From the NCBI GenBank assembly GCA_030544685.1, contig CP086683.1, positions 5,208,001-5,272,000 of the forward strand: DNA of 64,000 nt, written 5' to 3'. The first letter of the stretch is position 1. Each line of letters begins with the position of its first letter. The notes beneath the pieces are model-generated. The model was not told where the DNA came from. It saw nothing but the letters and a program-made list of their open reading frames with translations, and made no database searches. The DNA comes from Pseudomonas sp. B21_DOA. GTDB taxonomy: Bacteria; Pseudomonadota; Gammaproteobacteria; Pseudomonadales; Pseudomonadaceae. Below, piece after piece: positions 28,448 through 36,164 of the stretch. The translations under genes were made by a program, and so were the position numbers.

Positions 28448-29446
28448 TCAACGCAAGGCCAACAGCCCCTGTACCAACGGCTCAAGCTGCAGTTGATTAA
28501 CAGCTTTCACCGTCTCGATCATTTGCTCCGGCCAGCACTCAAGCCCCAGGCAGGCCTCGAGCATGGCGCCGAGAATCGCCGCGATGGTATCCGTGTCGCC
28601 ACCGAGGCTGGCGGCCATGCACAACGCCTCGAATGCCGTCATCTCACCGATGGCCACTTGTTGGGCCAATGCGAATGAAACCACCACCGACTCCTGCGAC
28701 GCCACCGATGTACCGATCACGTCGTAGAGCAGATCGGCCAGCAGTGCTTTGTCACTGTCGACGCTGATACTGCGCGCCCAACTGATGCGCGACGCCATGC
28801 GCCCGCCAGCGACCCAGTGCCCGTGGGCTTCGGCCTGCTGGGCGATCTGCTGGCCGATGTTCAGCGCCTCGCCCAGATCAACGCCGTTGATGCCAGCGGA
28901 GACCACCGCCGCCACCGCCGCCGCACTGGAAATCCCCAGCGTGGTGTTATGGGTCACTTGGCACGCCTGCACGACCGCCGCAATGAAGCGCTGCGGATCG
29001 GCCACGTTCGCGGCAATCCCCACCGGGGTGATGCGCATGGCTGCGCCATTGGTGGTGCCGTAGCGGCCGGCTTCTTCCGGGGAGTGCCCGGCGAGGATCA
29101 TTTCAATGGCGCGTTTGGTCGAGGGGCCGAGCAAGTCCTGCGAGCCTTTGGCCTGCATCTCGGCTTCCCATTCGATCAAGCGCTGAGCGAGGACCGCCGG
29201 CTCAATGCGGCCTTGGCCTTCGACCAGCAATTCACCGACCAGAATCGCCTGCTCGGTGTCATCGGTGATCGAGCCTTTGGGCATGTTCGCGGCGATCGGT
29301 TGCAAGGGACCTGCGTCCTGCAGATCAGTGATCTGGCCGAAGCGCGCTTTGATCGTTTCGCGGTTGAGCGACTGCGTCGGCATGCCCAACGCATCACCCA
29401 GGGCCAGACCATAGAAAGCGCCAAGCGCACGATTGAGCGCGGTCAT
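28448..29446 (-). CDS. ADP-ribosylglycohydrolase family protein (YegU-like)
   Basis: A 332-residue enzyme of the DraG/ARH fold. It has the first metal/substrate segment LGAFYGLALGDALGMPTQSL, SITDDTEQAILVGELL (the conserved T-D-D-T), NGAAMRITPVGI, and the C-terminal metal site ASLGGDTDTIAAILGAML. The family removes ADP-ribose from proteins or small molecules. Beside a nucleoside-type kinase and permease it more likely cleaves an N-glycosidic bond of a small substrate, which is inference. Its ATG overlaps the GntR stop (ATGA). Confidence 0.88.
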   Translation of the reverse strand: MTALNRALGAFYGLALGDALGMPTQSLNRETIKARFGQITDLQDAGPLQPIAANMPKGSITDDTEQAILVGELLVEGQGRIEPAVLAQRLIEWEAEMQAKGSQDLLGPSTKRAIEMILAGHSPEEAGRYGTTNGAAMRITPVGIAANVADPQRFIAAVVQACQVTHNTTLGISSAAAVAAVVSAGINGVDLGEALNIGQQIAQQAEAHGHWVAGGRMASRISWARSISVDSDKALLADLLYDVIGTSVASQESVVVSFALAQQVAIGEMTAFEALCMAASLGGDTDTIAAILGAMLEACLGLECWPEQMIETVKAVNQLQLEPLVQGLLALR

Positions 29447-30156
29447 TTCGATTCTCCGAATTGCAGGTGCAGACGAAAGTGCACCGGGTCGAGCAGGCTT
29501 TCGACCTGTTCCATGAAACGGTTCTGCCGGTCGTAAGTAGTGCGCAGGGCTTTGAGAAACACCGTGCCGACCGGGCGACCGAGCAGCTCGGCGTCTTCGG
29601 CATTCAGCGGCTCGGCGCCGATCCACTGATCGCCGCGCTCGCCGATGTAGCCGTAGGCGGCCAGGGTGATAGTCAGGGAATTGTCGATCAAACCGACGCG
29701 AGGCAGGCTTTCCAGGCCGCCATTGGCCGGCATCAAGGATCGTTCCAGAGACACCAGCGTACCGTCGGTGGCGCGCCGGCGACGGTCGAGGGTGATGAAT
29801 TGATCGGTGCCAAAACGCACCAGCAGATCCGGGCGGGTCACGGCTTCGAGGCGCAACACTTCGGTATTGATCAGCGCCCCGCTGTCGGCCAGCGCCTGCG
29901 CCCAGCCGCTGCGCTGATCCAGCGCGACACCGTCGAAAGTGACGATAGAGCCGACACCGCTTTGCGTGGCGATGTAATTACGCCGCTTCAATTCGGCCAG
30001 CGCCTCACGCAAGGTGCCACGGCTGACCTGGAATTCTTGAGCCAACTGATGTTCGCCGGGCAACAGAAAGCCGTCCTCCATGAGGCCGCTTTCGATGCGT
30101 CGGACGAGCTCGTCGACCACCCGTTGTTTCTTGTCGAATCGTACCTGTCTAATCAT
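29443..30156 (-). CDS. GntR/HutC-family regulator (YegW-like)
   Basis: A 237-residue regulator with an N-terminal GntR helix-turn-helix (VVDELVRRIESGLMEDGFLL, LAQEFQVSRGTLREALAELK) and a C-terminal UTRA ligand domain (DQFITLDRRRRATDGTLVSL, GTVFLKALRTTYDRQNRFME). ATG 30156 (MIRQVRF) is chosen; a TTG two codons upstream is also possible. It is the first gene of the four-gene cluster and most likely represses it, but no clear operator was confirmed. Confidence 0.88.
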   Translation of the reverse strand: MIRQVRFDKKQRVVDELVRRIESGLMEDGFLLPGEHQLAQEFQVSRGTLREALAELKRRNYIATQSGVGSIVTFDGVALDQRSGWAQALADSGALINTEVLRLEAVTRPDLLVRFGTDQFITLDRRRRATDGTLVSLERSLMPANGGLESLPRVGLIDNSLTITLAAYGYIGERGDQWIGAEPLNAEDAELLGRPVGTVFLKALRTTYDRQNRFMEQVESLLDPVHFRLHLQFGESK

Positions 30157-30239
30157 GTACAAATTGATAACCGAAACGGGGCGTGGCGGGCAAGGGGTAT
30201 TTGCGTGAGGTGACCGAAGGTGGAGGATTTACGCGATCA

Positions 30240-30330
30240 CTGTAGGAGTGAGCCTGCTCGCGATGACGTCAGCACATTGAGCTTCAATGTGTATGAAAGG
30301 ACGCTATCGCGAGCAGGCTCACTCCTACAG
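30240..30330. repeat. REP pair of the GTAGGAGTGAGCCTGCTCGCGAT type
   Basis: CTGTAGGAGTGAGCCTGCTC against its inverse ending GGCTCACTCCTACAG. It lies 14 bases past the stop of the ABC permease gene and may act as the 3' end of that operon. Same type as 36062-36150. Confidence 0.9.
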
Positions 30331-30343
30331 GGTTGAGGTTGTG

Positions 30344-31315
30344 TCAGCGCTGTTTCAAACGGTCGATGACCACGGCCAGCAAAAGAATCGAACCGCGAAT
30401 CACATACTGATAAAACGTATCGATGTTCTTCAGGTTCATCGCATTCTCGATGATCGCCAGAATCAACACCCCGGCAATCACGTGGCGGATCATGCCGATG
30501 CCGCCACTCAGCGAAACCCCGCCCAATACGCAGGCAGAAATCACCGTCAGTTCAAAACCCTGACCAATCATCGGCTGCCCGGAAGTCATCCGCGACGCCA
30601 GAATCACACCCGCCAGCGCACCGATCACACCGTGCACGGCGAAGATGATGATCTTGGTCCGGTCAACGTTGACGCCCGCCAGCAGCGCCGCTTCCTGATT
30701 GCCACCGATGGCCATGGTGTTGCGCCCGTAGGTGGTGTAGTTCAACAGCCAGCCGAAGAACAGGAAGCATACGATGGTGATCAGGATCGGCACCGGCACA
30801 CCGAACAGCTGGCCGTTACCGAAGACGAAGAACGACTCCTGCGACACACCGACCGCTTTACCGTTGGCAAAAATATAGGCCAGGCCGCGCACGATCTGCA
30901 TGGTCGCCAGCGTCGTGATCAAGGCATTGACGCGCAATTTGGCAATCACGATGCCGTTGATCAAACCAACGATCAGGCCCATCACCAGTGCCGCGCTGAC
31001 GCCGAGAAATACGCTATTGGTGTCACGCATCACCACCGCCGCGACGACGCCGGCACAGGCGATCACCGAACCGACCGAGAGGTCGAAGTGCCCGGATGCC
31101 AGGCAATAAAGCATGGTGCACGCGGCAATGCCGGTGGTGGAAATCGCCAGGCCCAGACCGCGCATGTTCAGTGGCGAGAGGAAGTTGTCGATCAGCAGTG
31201 TGCAGGCGACAAAGATGCCGATCGCCGCCAGCAGCATGACCCAGTCATCGAGGAAGCGCCGCAAGTCCAACGGTTTGCGCTCGGTCGGCAGGGTTTCGTT
31301 TTGCGTAGTCATCAT
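30344..31315 (-). CDS. araH: ABC sugar transporter permease (AraH-like)
   Basis: A 323-residue inner-membrane permease of the CUT2 class (BPD_transp_2). It has the family segments LGLAISTTGIAACTMLYCLA, SGHFDLSVGSVIACAGVVAA, INGIVIAKLRVNALITTLAT and NYTTYGRNTMAIGGNQEAAL. Closest in pattern to AraH, which serves L-arabinose and, in part, D-galactose uptake. ATG 31315 follows GAGAGGTGA. It is the last gene of araF-araG-araH, nine bases after araG. Confidence 0.9.
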   Translation of the reverse strand: MMTTQNETLPTERKPLDLRRFLDDWVMLLAAIGIFVACTLLIDNFLSPLNMRGLGLAISTTGIAACTMLYCLASGHFDLSVGSVIACAGVVAAVVMRDTNSVFLGVSAALVMGLIVGLINGIVIAKLRVNALITTLATMQIVRGLAYIFANGKAVGVSQESFFVFGNGQLFGVPVPILITIVCFLFFGWLLNYTTYGRNTMAIGGNQEAALLAGVNVDRTKIIIFAVHGVIGALAGVILASRMTSGQPMIGQGFELTVISACVLGGVSLSGGIGMIRHVIAGVLILAIIENAMNLKNIDTFYQYVIRGSILLLAVVIDRLKQR

Positions 31316-31324
31316 AGTCACCTC

Positions 31325-32872
31325 TCAGTTCGCCACGCCGTCAGCGCGGTGGCGTGGCAAAGCCAGTTGTAGCAGGTTGGATTCATTGGCCTGGTCGCGG
31401 CTGACTTCGCCGCGCAGGGCGCCCTCGCACAGCACCAGGATGCGGTCGGAAATGCCCATCACTTCCATCAGGTCGCTGGACACCACGATCACCGAAATAC
31501 CGTCAGCGGCGAGGTTATGGATGATCTGGTAGATCTCGGCCTTGGCGCCGATGTCGATGCCTCGGGTCGGTTCGTCGAGCAGCAGGACTTTCATCGGCAT
31601 CGACAGCCAGCGGCCGAGGATGGCCTTCTGTTGATTGCCGCCGGAGAGAAATTTGATCTGCTGGCCGGCGTGCGGGGTTTTCACTTTCAGGGCTTTGATC
31701 TGCTTGTCGGCGTTACCCTTTTCCCACAAACCGCGAATCAGGCAGCCGAGCCCGGAATGCGCACCACGGGCACTGATGTTGATGTTCTCGGCGACGCTGG
31801 CCAAGGGGATGATGCCTTCCTTCTTGCGATCTTCCGGGCAGAGCAGAATGCCGGCGGCAATCGCGTCACGCGGCGAGCGCAGTTTCAGCTCATGACCGCG
31901 CAGTTCGAGGCGTCCGGCGGTGTTGCGCTCCAGCCCACTGAGCAGGCGAAACAGCTCGGTGCGCCCTGCCCCGACCAGCCCGAACAGGCCTAGGATTTCA
32001 CCCTTGTGTGCTTCGAAACTGATCGGCTCGCGCAAGCCCGGACCGAGTAAGCCGTCGACTTTCAACGCCACGGCGCCACGCGGACGATGGCGGTAATCGT
32101 AGATGTCCTGAATGTCGCGACCGACCATGCAGGTCACCAGTTGATCGTGGGTCAACTGGCTCATGTCATCGAAGGTGCGCACGTAGCGGCCGTCCTTGAA
32201 CACGGTGACGGCGTCGCAGATACGGAAGACTTCTTCCATGCGATGGGAAACGTAAAGCACCACTTTGCCTTCGTCGCGCAGGCGACCGATGATCGCCATC
32301 AAGCGATCGATCTCGCGCGCCGAGAGGCTACTGGTCGGTTCGTCGAAAGCGATGACGTGGGCGCCGCGCGACAGCGCTTTGGCGATTTCCACCAACTGCC
32401 GCTGGCCCAGTGACAAGCGGCCGACCTTGGTTTGCGGATCGATTTCGTCGGCCAGGCCTTTCAGGCAGTTCAAGGCTTTCTGGCGCAGCTCACCGCGATT
32501 GATCAAGCCGAAACTCGCCGGCAGATGGCCGAGAAACAGGTTTTCGGCCACGGTCATTTCCGGGACCAGATGCAGTTCCTGGTGAATCACCGCGACGCCG
32601 CTGCCGATGCTGTCGGCAGTCGACTTGAACGCCATCGCCTGCTCGCCGATCTGCAGTTCGCCGCTGCTCGGAATGTAGGCGCCACCGAGGATTTTCAGCA
32701 GGGTCGATTTGCCCGCGCCGTTCTCGCCCATCAAGGCATGAACCTGGCCGGGGTGGGCGACGAAGCTGATGCCGTCGAGCGCTTTCACGCCGGGAAAGGT
32801 CTTGCCGATCCCGTTGAAGCGCAGGCTGCCGCTGGCGCCATGTTGTTCTTGTGTCTGTACTTGCGCGTGCAT
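31325..32872 (-). CDS. araG: ABC sugar transporter ATP-binding protein (AraG-like)
   Basis: A 515-residue protein with two ABC domains. The first has Walker A GENGAGKSTLLK, signature LSLGQRQLVEIAKAL and Walker B VIAFDEPTSSLS. The second has the degenerate Walker A GLVGAGRTELFR, signature LSGGNQQKAILGRWL and Walker B VLLLDEPTRGIDIG. This is the CUT2 pattern of RbsA/AraG/MglA. It drives import of the sugar bound by the AraF-like protein. Confidence 0.93.
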   Translation of the reverse strand: MHAQVQTQEQHGASGSLRFNGIGKTFPGVKALDGISFVAHPGQVHALMGENGAGKSTLLKILGGAYIPSSGELQIGEQAMAFKSTADSIGSGVAVIHQELHLVPEMTVAENLFLGHLPASFGLINRGELRQKALNCLKGLADEIDPQTKVGRLSLGQRQLVEIAKALSRGAHVIAFDEPTSSLSAREIDRLMAIIGRLRDEGKVVLYVSHRMEEVFRICDAVTVFKDGRYVRTFDDMSQLTHDQLVTCMVGRDIQDIYDYRHRPRGAVALKVDGLLGPGLREPISFEAHKGEILGLFGLVGAGRTELFRLLSGLERNTAGRLELRGHELKLRSPRDAIAAGILLCPEDRKKEGIIPLASVAENINISARGAHSGLGCLIRGLWEKGNADKQIKALKVKTPHAGQQIKFLSGGNQQKAILGRWLSMPMKVLLLDEPTRGIDIGAKAEIYQIIHNLAADGISVIVVSSDLMEVMGISDRILVLCEGALRGEVSRDQANESNLLQLALPRHRADGVAN

Positions 32873-32925
32873 AAAGCCACCTCTTCACACCGAAAAACGG
32901 CCCGGCTGCCCGGGCCGTCGCTGCC

Positions 32926-33929
32926 TCAGTTCCACAAGCCGATTTTTTCCAGCTCTTGCTTGAAGTTTTCGCGGGTGATCAGGGTGACGTCATCCATGGC
33001 GGTGTACTTCGGCGGCTCTTTGCCGGCCGTGATCCACTCGTACATCATCTCGGCGGTCTTGTAGCCTTCGATGTGCGGGCTAGGCAGCATCGAACCGAAG
33101 AAGCCGCTGTTAGGCTTTTTCAACTCGCCGATGGCGTCGGTGCCGTTGATGCCGATGCCGATCACGTTGCTCGCGGCAAAACCGGCCGCTTCGGTGGCGC
33201 GCACGCCGCCGAGCACGGTGTTGTCGTTCATGCCGCCGATGATCAGGTTTTTCGCCGCGCTCGGCAGTTTCACCAGCGCCGAGTTGGTGGCGTCCATGCT
33301 GCCCGGTACGTCGAGGGTTTTCAGTGCGGCGAAGAGGATATGGTCCTCCGGCATGCCGGCCTTCTTCAAGGCATCGACCGAACCGTCGGTGCGCTTCTTG
33401 CCAGTGTCGAGTTCGTTGTAGGTGTTGACCACCGCGTAGGTGTCTTTCCAGTCCCAGTTACGCTTCTTCGCTTCGGCAGCCATGGCGGCGCCCTGTTTCT
33501 GACCGACTTCAAACGCGGCCATGCCCAGGTACGGCACGTCTTCCATGAACTTGCCGTTGGCGTCGACGAAACGGTCGTCGACGGCAATCACTTTCAGGTC
33601 GTTGATCTTGGCTTTGGCCATGATGGCCGGGCCGAGGACACGTCCGGCGGGCAGATCACAAAACCCTTGGCGCCGTTGGCGGCCAGACTGTCGATCGCCG
33701 AGAGGGTCTTCTCGCCATCCGGCACAGCGATCTTGATCAGTTCAAAGCCTTTGTCCTTGGCAGCTTTTTCGGCAAAAGCCCATTCGGTCTGGAACCACGG
33801 TTCTTCGGCCTGTTTGACCAGAAAACCGATCTTTACCGCGTCGGCGGCAAGCAGCGCACTGCTCAGGCTGAACGCAGTGACCGCCAGAGCAGTGCTGCAG
33901 AAGGTACGAATCCCGAAACGACGTTTCAT
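32926..33929 (-). pseudogene. araF: Periplasmic sugar-binding protein (AraF-like), frameshifted
   Basis: A 334-residue CUT2 binding protein with a signal peptide (MKRRFGIRTFCSTALAVTAF, cleavage near LAADA). It has VKIGFLVKQAEEPWFQTEWA, the hinge region ICPPDVS, VIAVDDRFVDANGKFM, YAVVNTYNELDTGKKRTDG, IGIGINGTDAIGELKK and TLITRENFKQELEK. This matches L-arabinose-binding protein AraF, which also binds D-galactose. The frame breaks after CPPDVS at 33636-33637; one more base gives VSLGPAIMAKAK. ATG 33929 has AAGGAG upstream. It is the first gene of araFGH. Confidence 0.9.
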
Positions 33930-34012
33930 CAGATGACTCCTTGTTATTTTTTTGAGCAAGGTTTGAAAAGCGTTGAAGCGTGTTCTCAGTGAAGCTGGTT
34001 GAAAATAGTCAT

Positions 34013-34026
34013 ATCGTATGATGATT
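34013..34026 (-). promoter_or_regulatory. Candidate FadR-type operator upstream of araF
   Basis: On the minus strand AATCATCATACGAT, with the near-palindrome ATCATACGAT, 84-97 bases upstream of the araF start. The same 14 bases occur upstream of the FadR-type regulator gene (36919-36932). Two copies at a regulator and a linked transport operon suggest its binding site. Confidence 0.65.
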
Positions 34027-34065
34027 GGATTTCAAGCGTAGTTCAGCGCTGGAAATTCGTTTTAT

Positions 34066-34884
34066 TCAGTCGTGGTACATCACCGAACGACCACCATCGA
34101 TGGTGATGCACGAGGCGTTGATAAACGGTGCTTCATCACTGGCCAGAAACACTGCGGTCATCGCTACTTCGATCGGCTGGCCGATGCGCTTGGGCGGATG
34201 CAGATCGAAGGCGCGCTGACGTTCGGCGTGGGGATCGGCAAAGCCGTTCCAGTAATCGACGTTCAGCTGCGTTTCGATGTAGCCCGGCGCGATGGCGTTG
34301 ACGCGAATGCCTTTGGCCGCGTATTCGATGCCGAGTGCGCGGGTCAGGCCGAGCAAGCCGTGCTTGGCGACCGGGTACGGAAAGCAGCCGGGAATGATGT
34401 GGCTGGAATGGGTCGAGGCGATGTTGATAATGCTGCCGACGCCCTGCTCGATCATCTGCGGCAGCACCGCTTTGCAGCCATACCAGGCGCCGTCCAGATC
34501 GATGGCGAAGCAGCGCCGCCAGTCTTCTTCGGTCATCTGTAAAGGATCGCGGAACACATTGACCCCGGCGCAGTTGACCAACACATCGATGCGGCCATGC
34601 AATTCCACGGCGCGTCGGGCCAGGGCATGCAGATCCTGCTGATTCGATACGTCGACCTTGAGCGCCTGCACGTCATGGCCCTGATCGCGCCAGTGAGCGG
34701 CGACCTGCTCGACCTTGTCGGCCTGGATGTCGCTGATGAGTAATCTGGCTTGCTGCGAGGCGAAGGCGGCGACGATGGCTTCGCCGATGCCCTGAGCGGC
34801 CCCGGTCAACAGCACGACCTTGTTTTTCAGGCGCTCGCCTTTCGGCGGGGCCGGCACTGCCGGCAATGTCAGCGCTTCAGCCAT
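34066..34884 (-). CDS. SDR-family sugar 1-dehydrogenase (candidate D-galactose / L-arabinose dehydrogenase)
   Basis: A 272-residue classical short-chain dehydrogenase. It has cofactor motif VVLLTGAAQGIGEAIVAAFA with acidic LISDIQADK (favouring NAD), NCAGVN, catalytic Ser region INIASTHSSH, and YPVAKHG with the YxxxK pair. The end INASCITIDGGRSVMYHD is typical of sugar-dehydrogenase-like SDRs. ATG 34884 has AGGAGG upstream. Next to a lactonase and a sugar ABC importer it most likely oxidises an aldose to the lactone. D-galactose is favoured because its promoter copies the dgo promoter. L-arabinose is also possible. Confidence 0.8.
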   Translation of the reverse strand: MAEALTLPAVPAPPKGERLKNKVVLLTGAAQGIGEAIVAAFASQQARLLISDIQADKVEQVAAHWRDQGHDVQALKVDVSNQQDLHALARRAVELHGRIDVLVNCAGVNVFRDPLQMTEEDWRRCFAIDLDGAWYGCKAVLPQMIEQGVGSIINIASTHSSHIIPGCFPYPVAKHGLLGLTRALGIEYAAKGIRVNAIAPGYIETQLNVDYWNGFADPHAERQRAFDLHPPKRIGQPIEVAMTAVFLASDEAPFINASCITIDGGRSVMYHD

Positions 34885-34887
34885 GGC

Positions 34888-35040
34888 TCAGGCCTCCTGC
34901 ACACAGGCGCAAAAAAACCGGGCATCGGTCGATGTCCGGTTCTGACGGCTGGGGAAAACAAACAGGCAAGCGTCGCCGCCGGCATTGAGCCGTGGCGAAA
35001 GGCGGATCCCGCTTGCGCGGGCGACAAGAATTCGCTGCAT
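34888..35040 (-). CDS. Putative 50-residue leader ORF upstream of the SDR gene
   Basis: An ATG at 35040 sits after AACAGGTGAAGTG, nearly the same leader as that of dgoK (AACAGGTGAAGCG before its ATG). It opens a 50-codon frame (MQRILVARASGIRLSPRLNA ... ACVQEA) that ends three bases before the SDR start codon. The ribosome site and start are convincing; the peptide resembles nothing I know. Its last third overlaps an intrinsic terminator (34911-34941). It may be a leader peptide in an attenuator, or only a relic carried along with a duplicated dgoK leader. Confidence 0.5.
   Translation of the reverse strand: MQRILVARASGIRLSPRLNAGGDACLFVFPSRQNRTSTDARFFCACVQEA
34911..34941 (-). terminator. Intrinsic terminator inside the SDR leader (possible attenuator)
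   Basis: On the minus strand, ACCGGACATC pairs with GATGCCCGGT (one mismatch, tight loop), followed by seven T. It ends 13 bases before the SDR ribosome site AGGAGG (34898-34893). It is thus within the leader of the gene, after the promoter, and would stop most transcripts before the SDR gene unless relieved. Confidence 0.75.
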
Positions 35041-35087
35041 CACTTCACCTGTTTTGTTCTTTTTAAGTGTGAGTGCGTGTTACTGCT

Positions 35088-35154
35088 GGAGCCGACTATA
35101 AACCCGACCGCCAAATAATCTCAATATATAATTTTGCATCCCATATTTTGGGAT
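35088..35154 (-). promoter_or_regulatory. Promoter and operator copied from (or to) the dgo operon
   Basis: On the minus strand: perfect palindrome ATCCCA-N5-TGGGAT (35154-35138), -35 TTGAGA (35124-35119), an 18-base spacer, -10 TATAGT (35100-35095). Blocks identical to the dgo promoter are GACTATAAACCCGA and AATCTCAATATATAA, at exactly the same distances. It begins one base downstream of the end of the lactonase gene. Confidence 0.8.
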
Positions 35155-36030
35155 TTAACCAGCAAAACGCGTACAGAGTTTTCCTGCAACGTCGACGCGC
35201 ATGCTCAGCACCGCACCGTCCAACGGATGATTCAGCGGGCTCTTGGCACTGGTGATGAACAGGGTTTTCAAGTCTTCGCCACCGAAAACGCAACTGGTCG
35301 GGCGACTGACCGGCAAATCGATTTTGCGCTCGACCTGCCCGTCCGGCGTCAGGCGCAACAGGCAACTGCCGTCCCAGCGTGCATTCCACACGTAGCCTTC
35401 GGCGTCCATCGCCGAGCCATCGGGGCCGCCATTCTGATCGGACGAGTAAAACACCTGCGGCGTATCGAGACTGCCGTCGGTGCGGATGAAATATCGATTG
35501 AGCGTGCTGTCGAGACTTTCACCAAACAGCAGCGTGGTGCCGTCATCGCTCCACAACAAAGTGTTGGGGATGCCCAGACCGAGCAGCAGCGGTCTCACGC
35601 GTTGATCGGGATCGATACGGAACAGGCCACCGGAACGGCGCACCAGCGGCAGATCCTCACCATGCTCGCCGATGTTGTTTTGCATGGTGCCCAACCACAA
35701 CCGGCCCAAGGCATCGCAACGGGCTTCGTTGGGGCGGTTGCCCGGTTGCGGGTCGGCGACGCAGAACAGCGTCAACCGTGGCTCGAGGCCCGGTGAATCG
35801 AGATCCAGTCGATAGACACCGCTGCTGAGCGTGACCAGCGCATCTCCGCTGGCGGAGGGAATGAAGGCGGAGATGTGCTCAGGCATCTGCCAGATCTGCA
35901 CATTCTGACCAATCAGGCGCAACGCTTGTTTGCCAGCGATATCCACCCAGTACAACGCCTGGGTCGGCGCATCCCAGAACGGGCCTTCGCCGAGTTGCGC
36001 GCGGTGTTGGGTCAGGGCGGTGCAGGTCAT
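35155..36030 (-). CDS. SMP-30/gluconolactonase-family sugar lactonase
   Basis: A 291-residue six-bladed propeller lactonase. It has the metal-ligand start QLGEGPFWDAPTQALYWVDI, NRPNEARCDALGRLWLGTM, PNTLLWSDDGTTLLFGESLD, and DGSAMDAEGYVWNARWDGSC. The family opens aldonolactones, the step after the SDR dehydrogenase. ATG 36030 follows AAGGAT at good spacing; the longer frame runs through a REP and is rejected. It is upstream of, and on the same strand as, the SDR gene, with a separate promoter between them. Confidence 0.88.
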   Translation of the reverse strand: MTCTALTQHRAQLGEGPFWDAPTQALYWVDIAGKQALRLIGQNVQIWQMPEHISAFIPSASGDALVTLSSGVYRLDLDSPGLEPRLTLFCVADPQPGNRPNEARCDALGRLWLGTMQNNIGEHGEDLPLVRRSGGLFRIDPDQRVRPLLLGLGIPNTLLWSDDGTTLLFGESLDSTLNRYFIRTDGSLDTPQVFYSSDQNGGPDGSAMDAEGYVWNARWDGSCLLRLTPDGQVERKIDLPVSRPTSCVFGGEDLKTLFITSAKSPLNHPLDGAVLSMRVDVAGKLCTRFAG

Positions 36031-36061
36031 CTGGAATCCTTCATGTTCTTGTTGTGCGCAT

Positions 36062-36150
36062 TGTAGGAGTGAGCGTGCTCGCGATAGCGGTGGTTCAGTG
36101 CCAATGATGTCGCCTGATACACCGCTATCGCGAGCAGGCTCACTCCTACA
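36062..36150. repeat. REP pair of the GTAGGAGTGAGC type
   Basis: TGTAGGAGTGAGCGTGCTCG against its inverse ending CTCACTCCTACA, between the FadR-type regulator gene and the lactonase gene. It may separate their expression. Confidence 0.9.
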
Positions 36151-36164
36151 GGGAATCTCGGTGT

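Noticed and set aside
28248..28451. Longer N-terminus of the NCS1 permease
   Set aside because: It is translated REP sequence without a ribosome site; ATG 28247 follows AGGAG.
30120..30170. An operator for the YegW-like regulator (GTAC-containing inverted blocks near the start codon)
   Set aside because: Only short, imperfect symmetry, with no second copy found at another gene; not enough to support a site.
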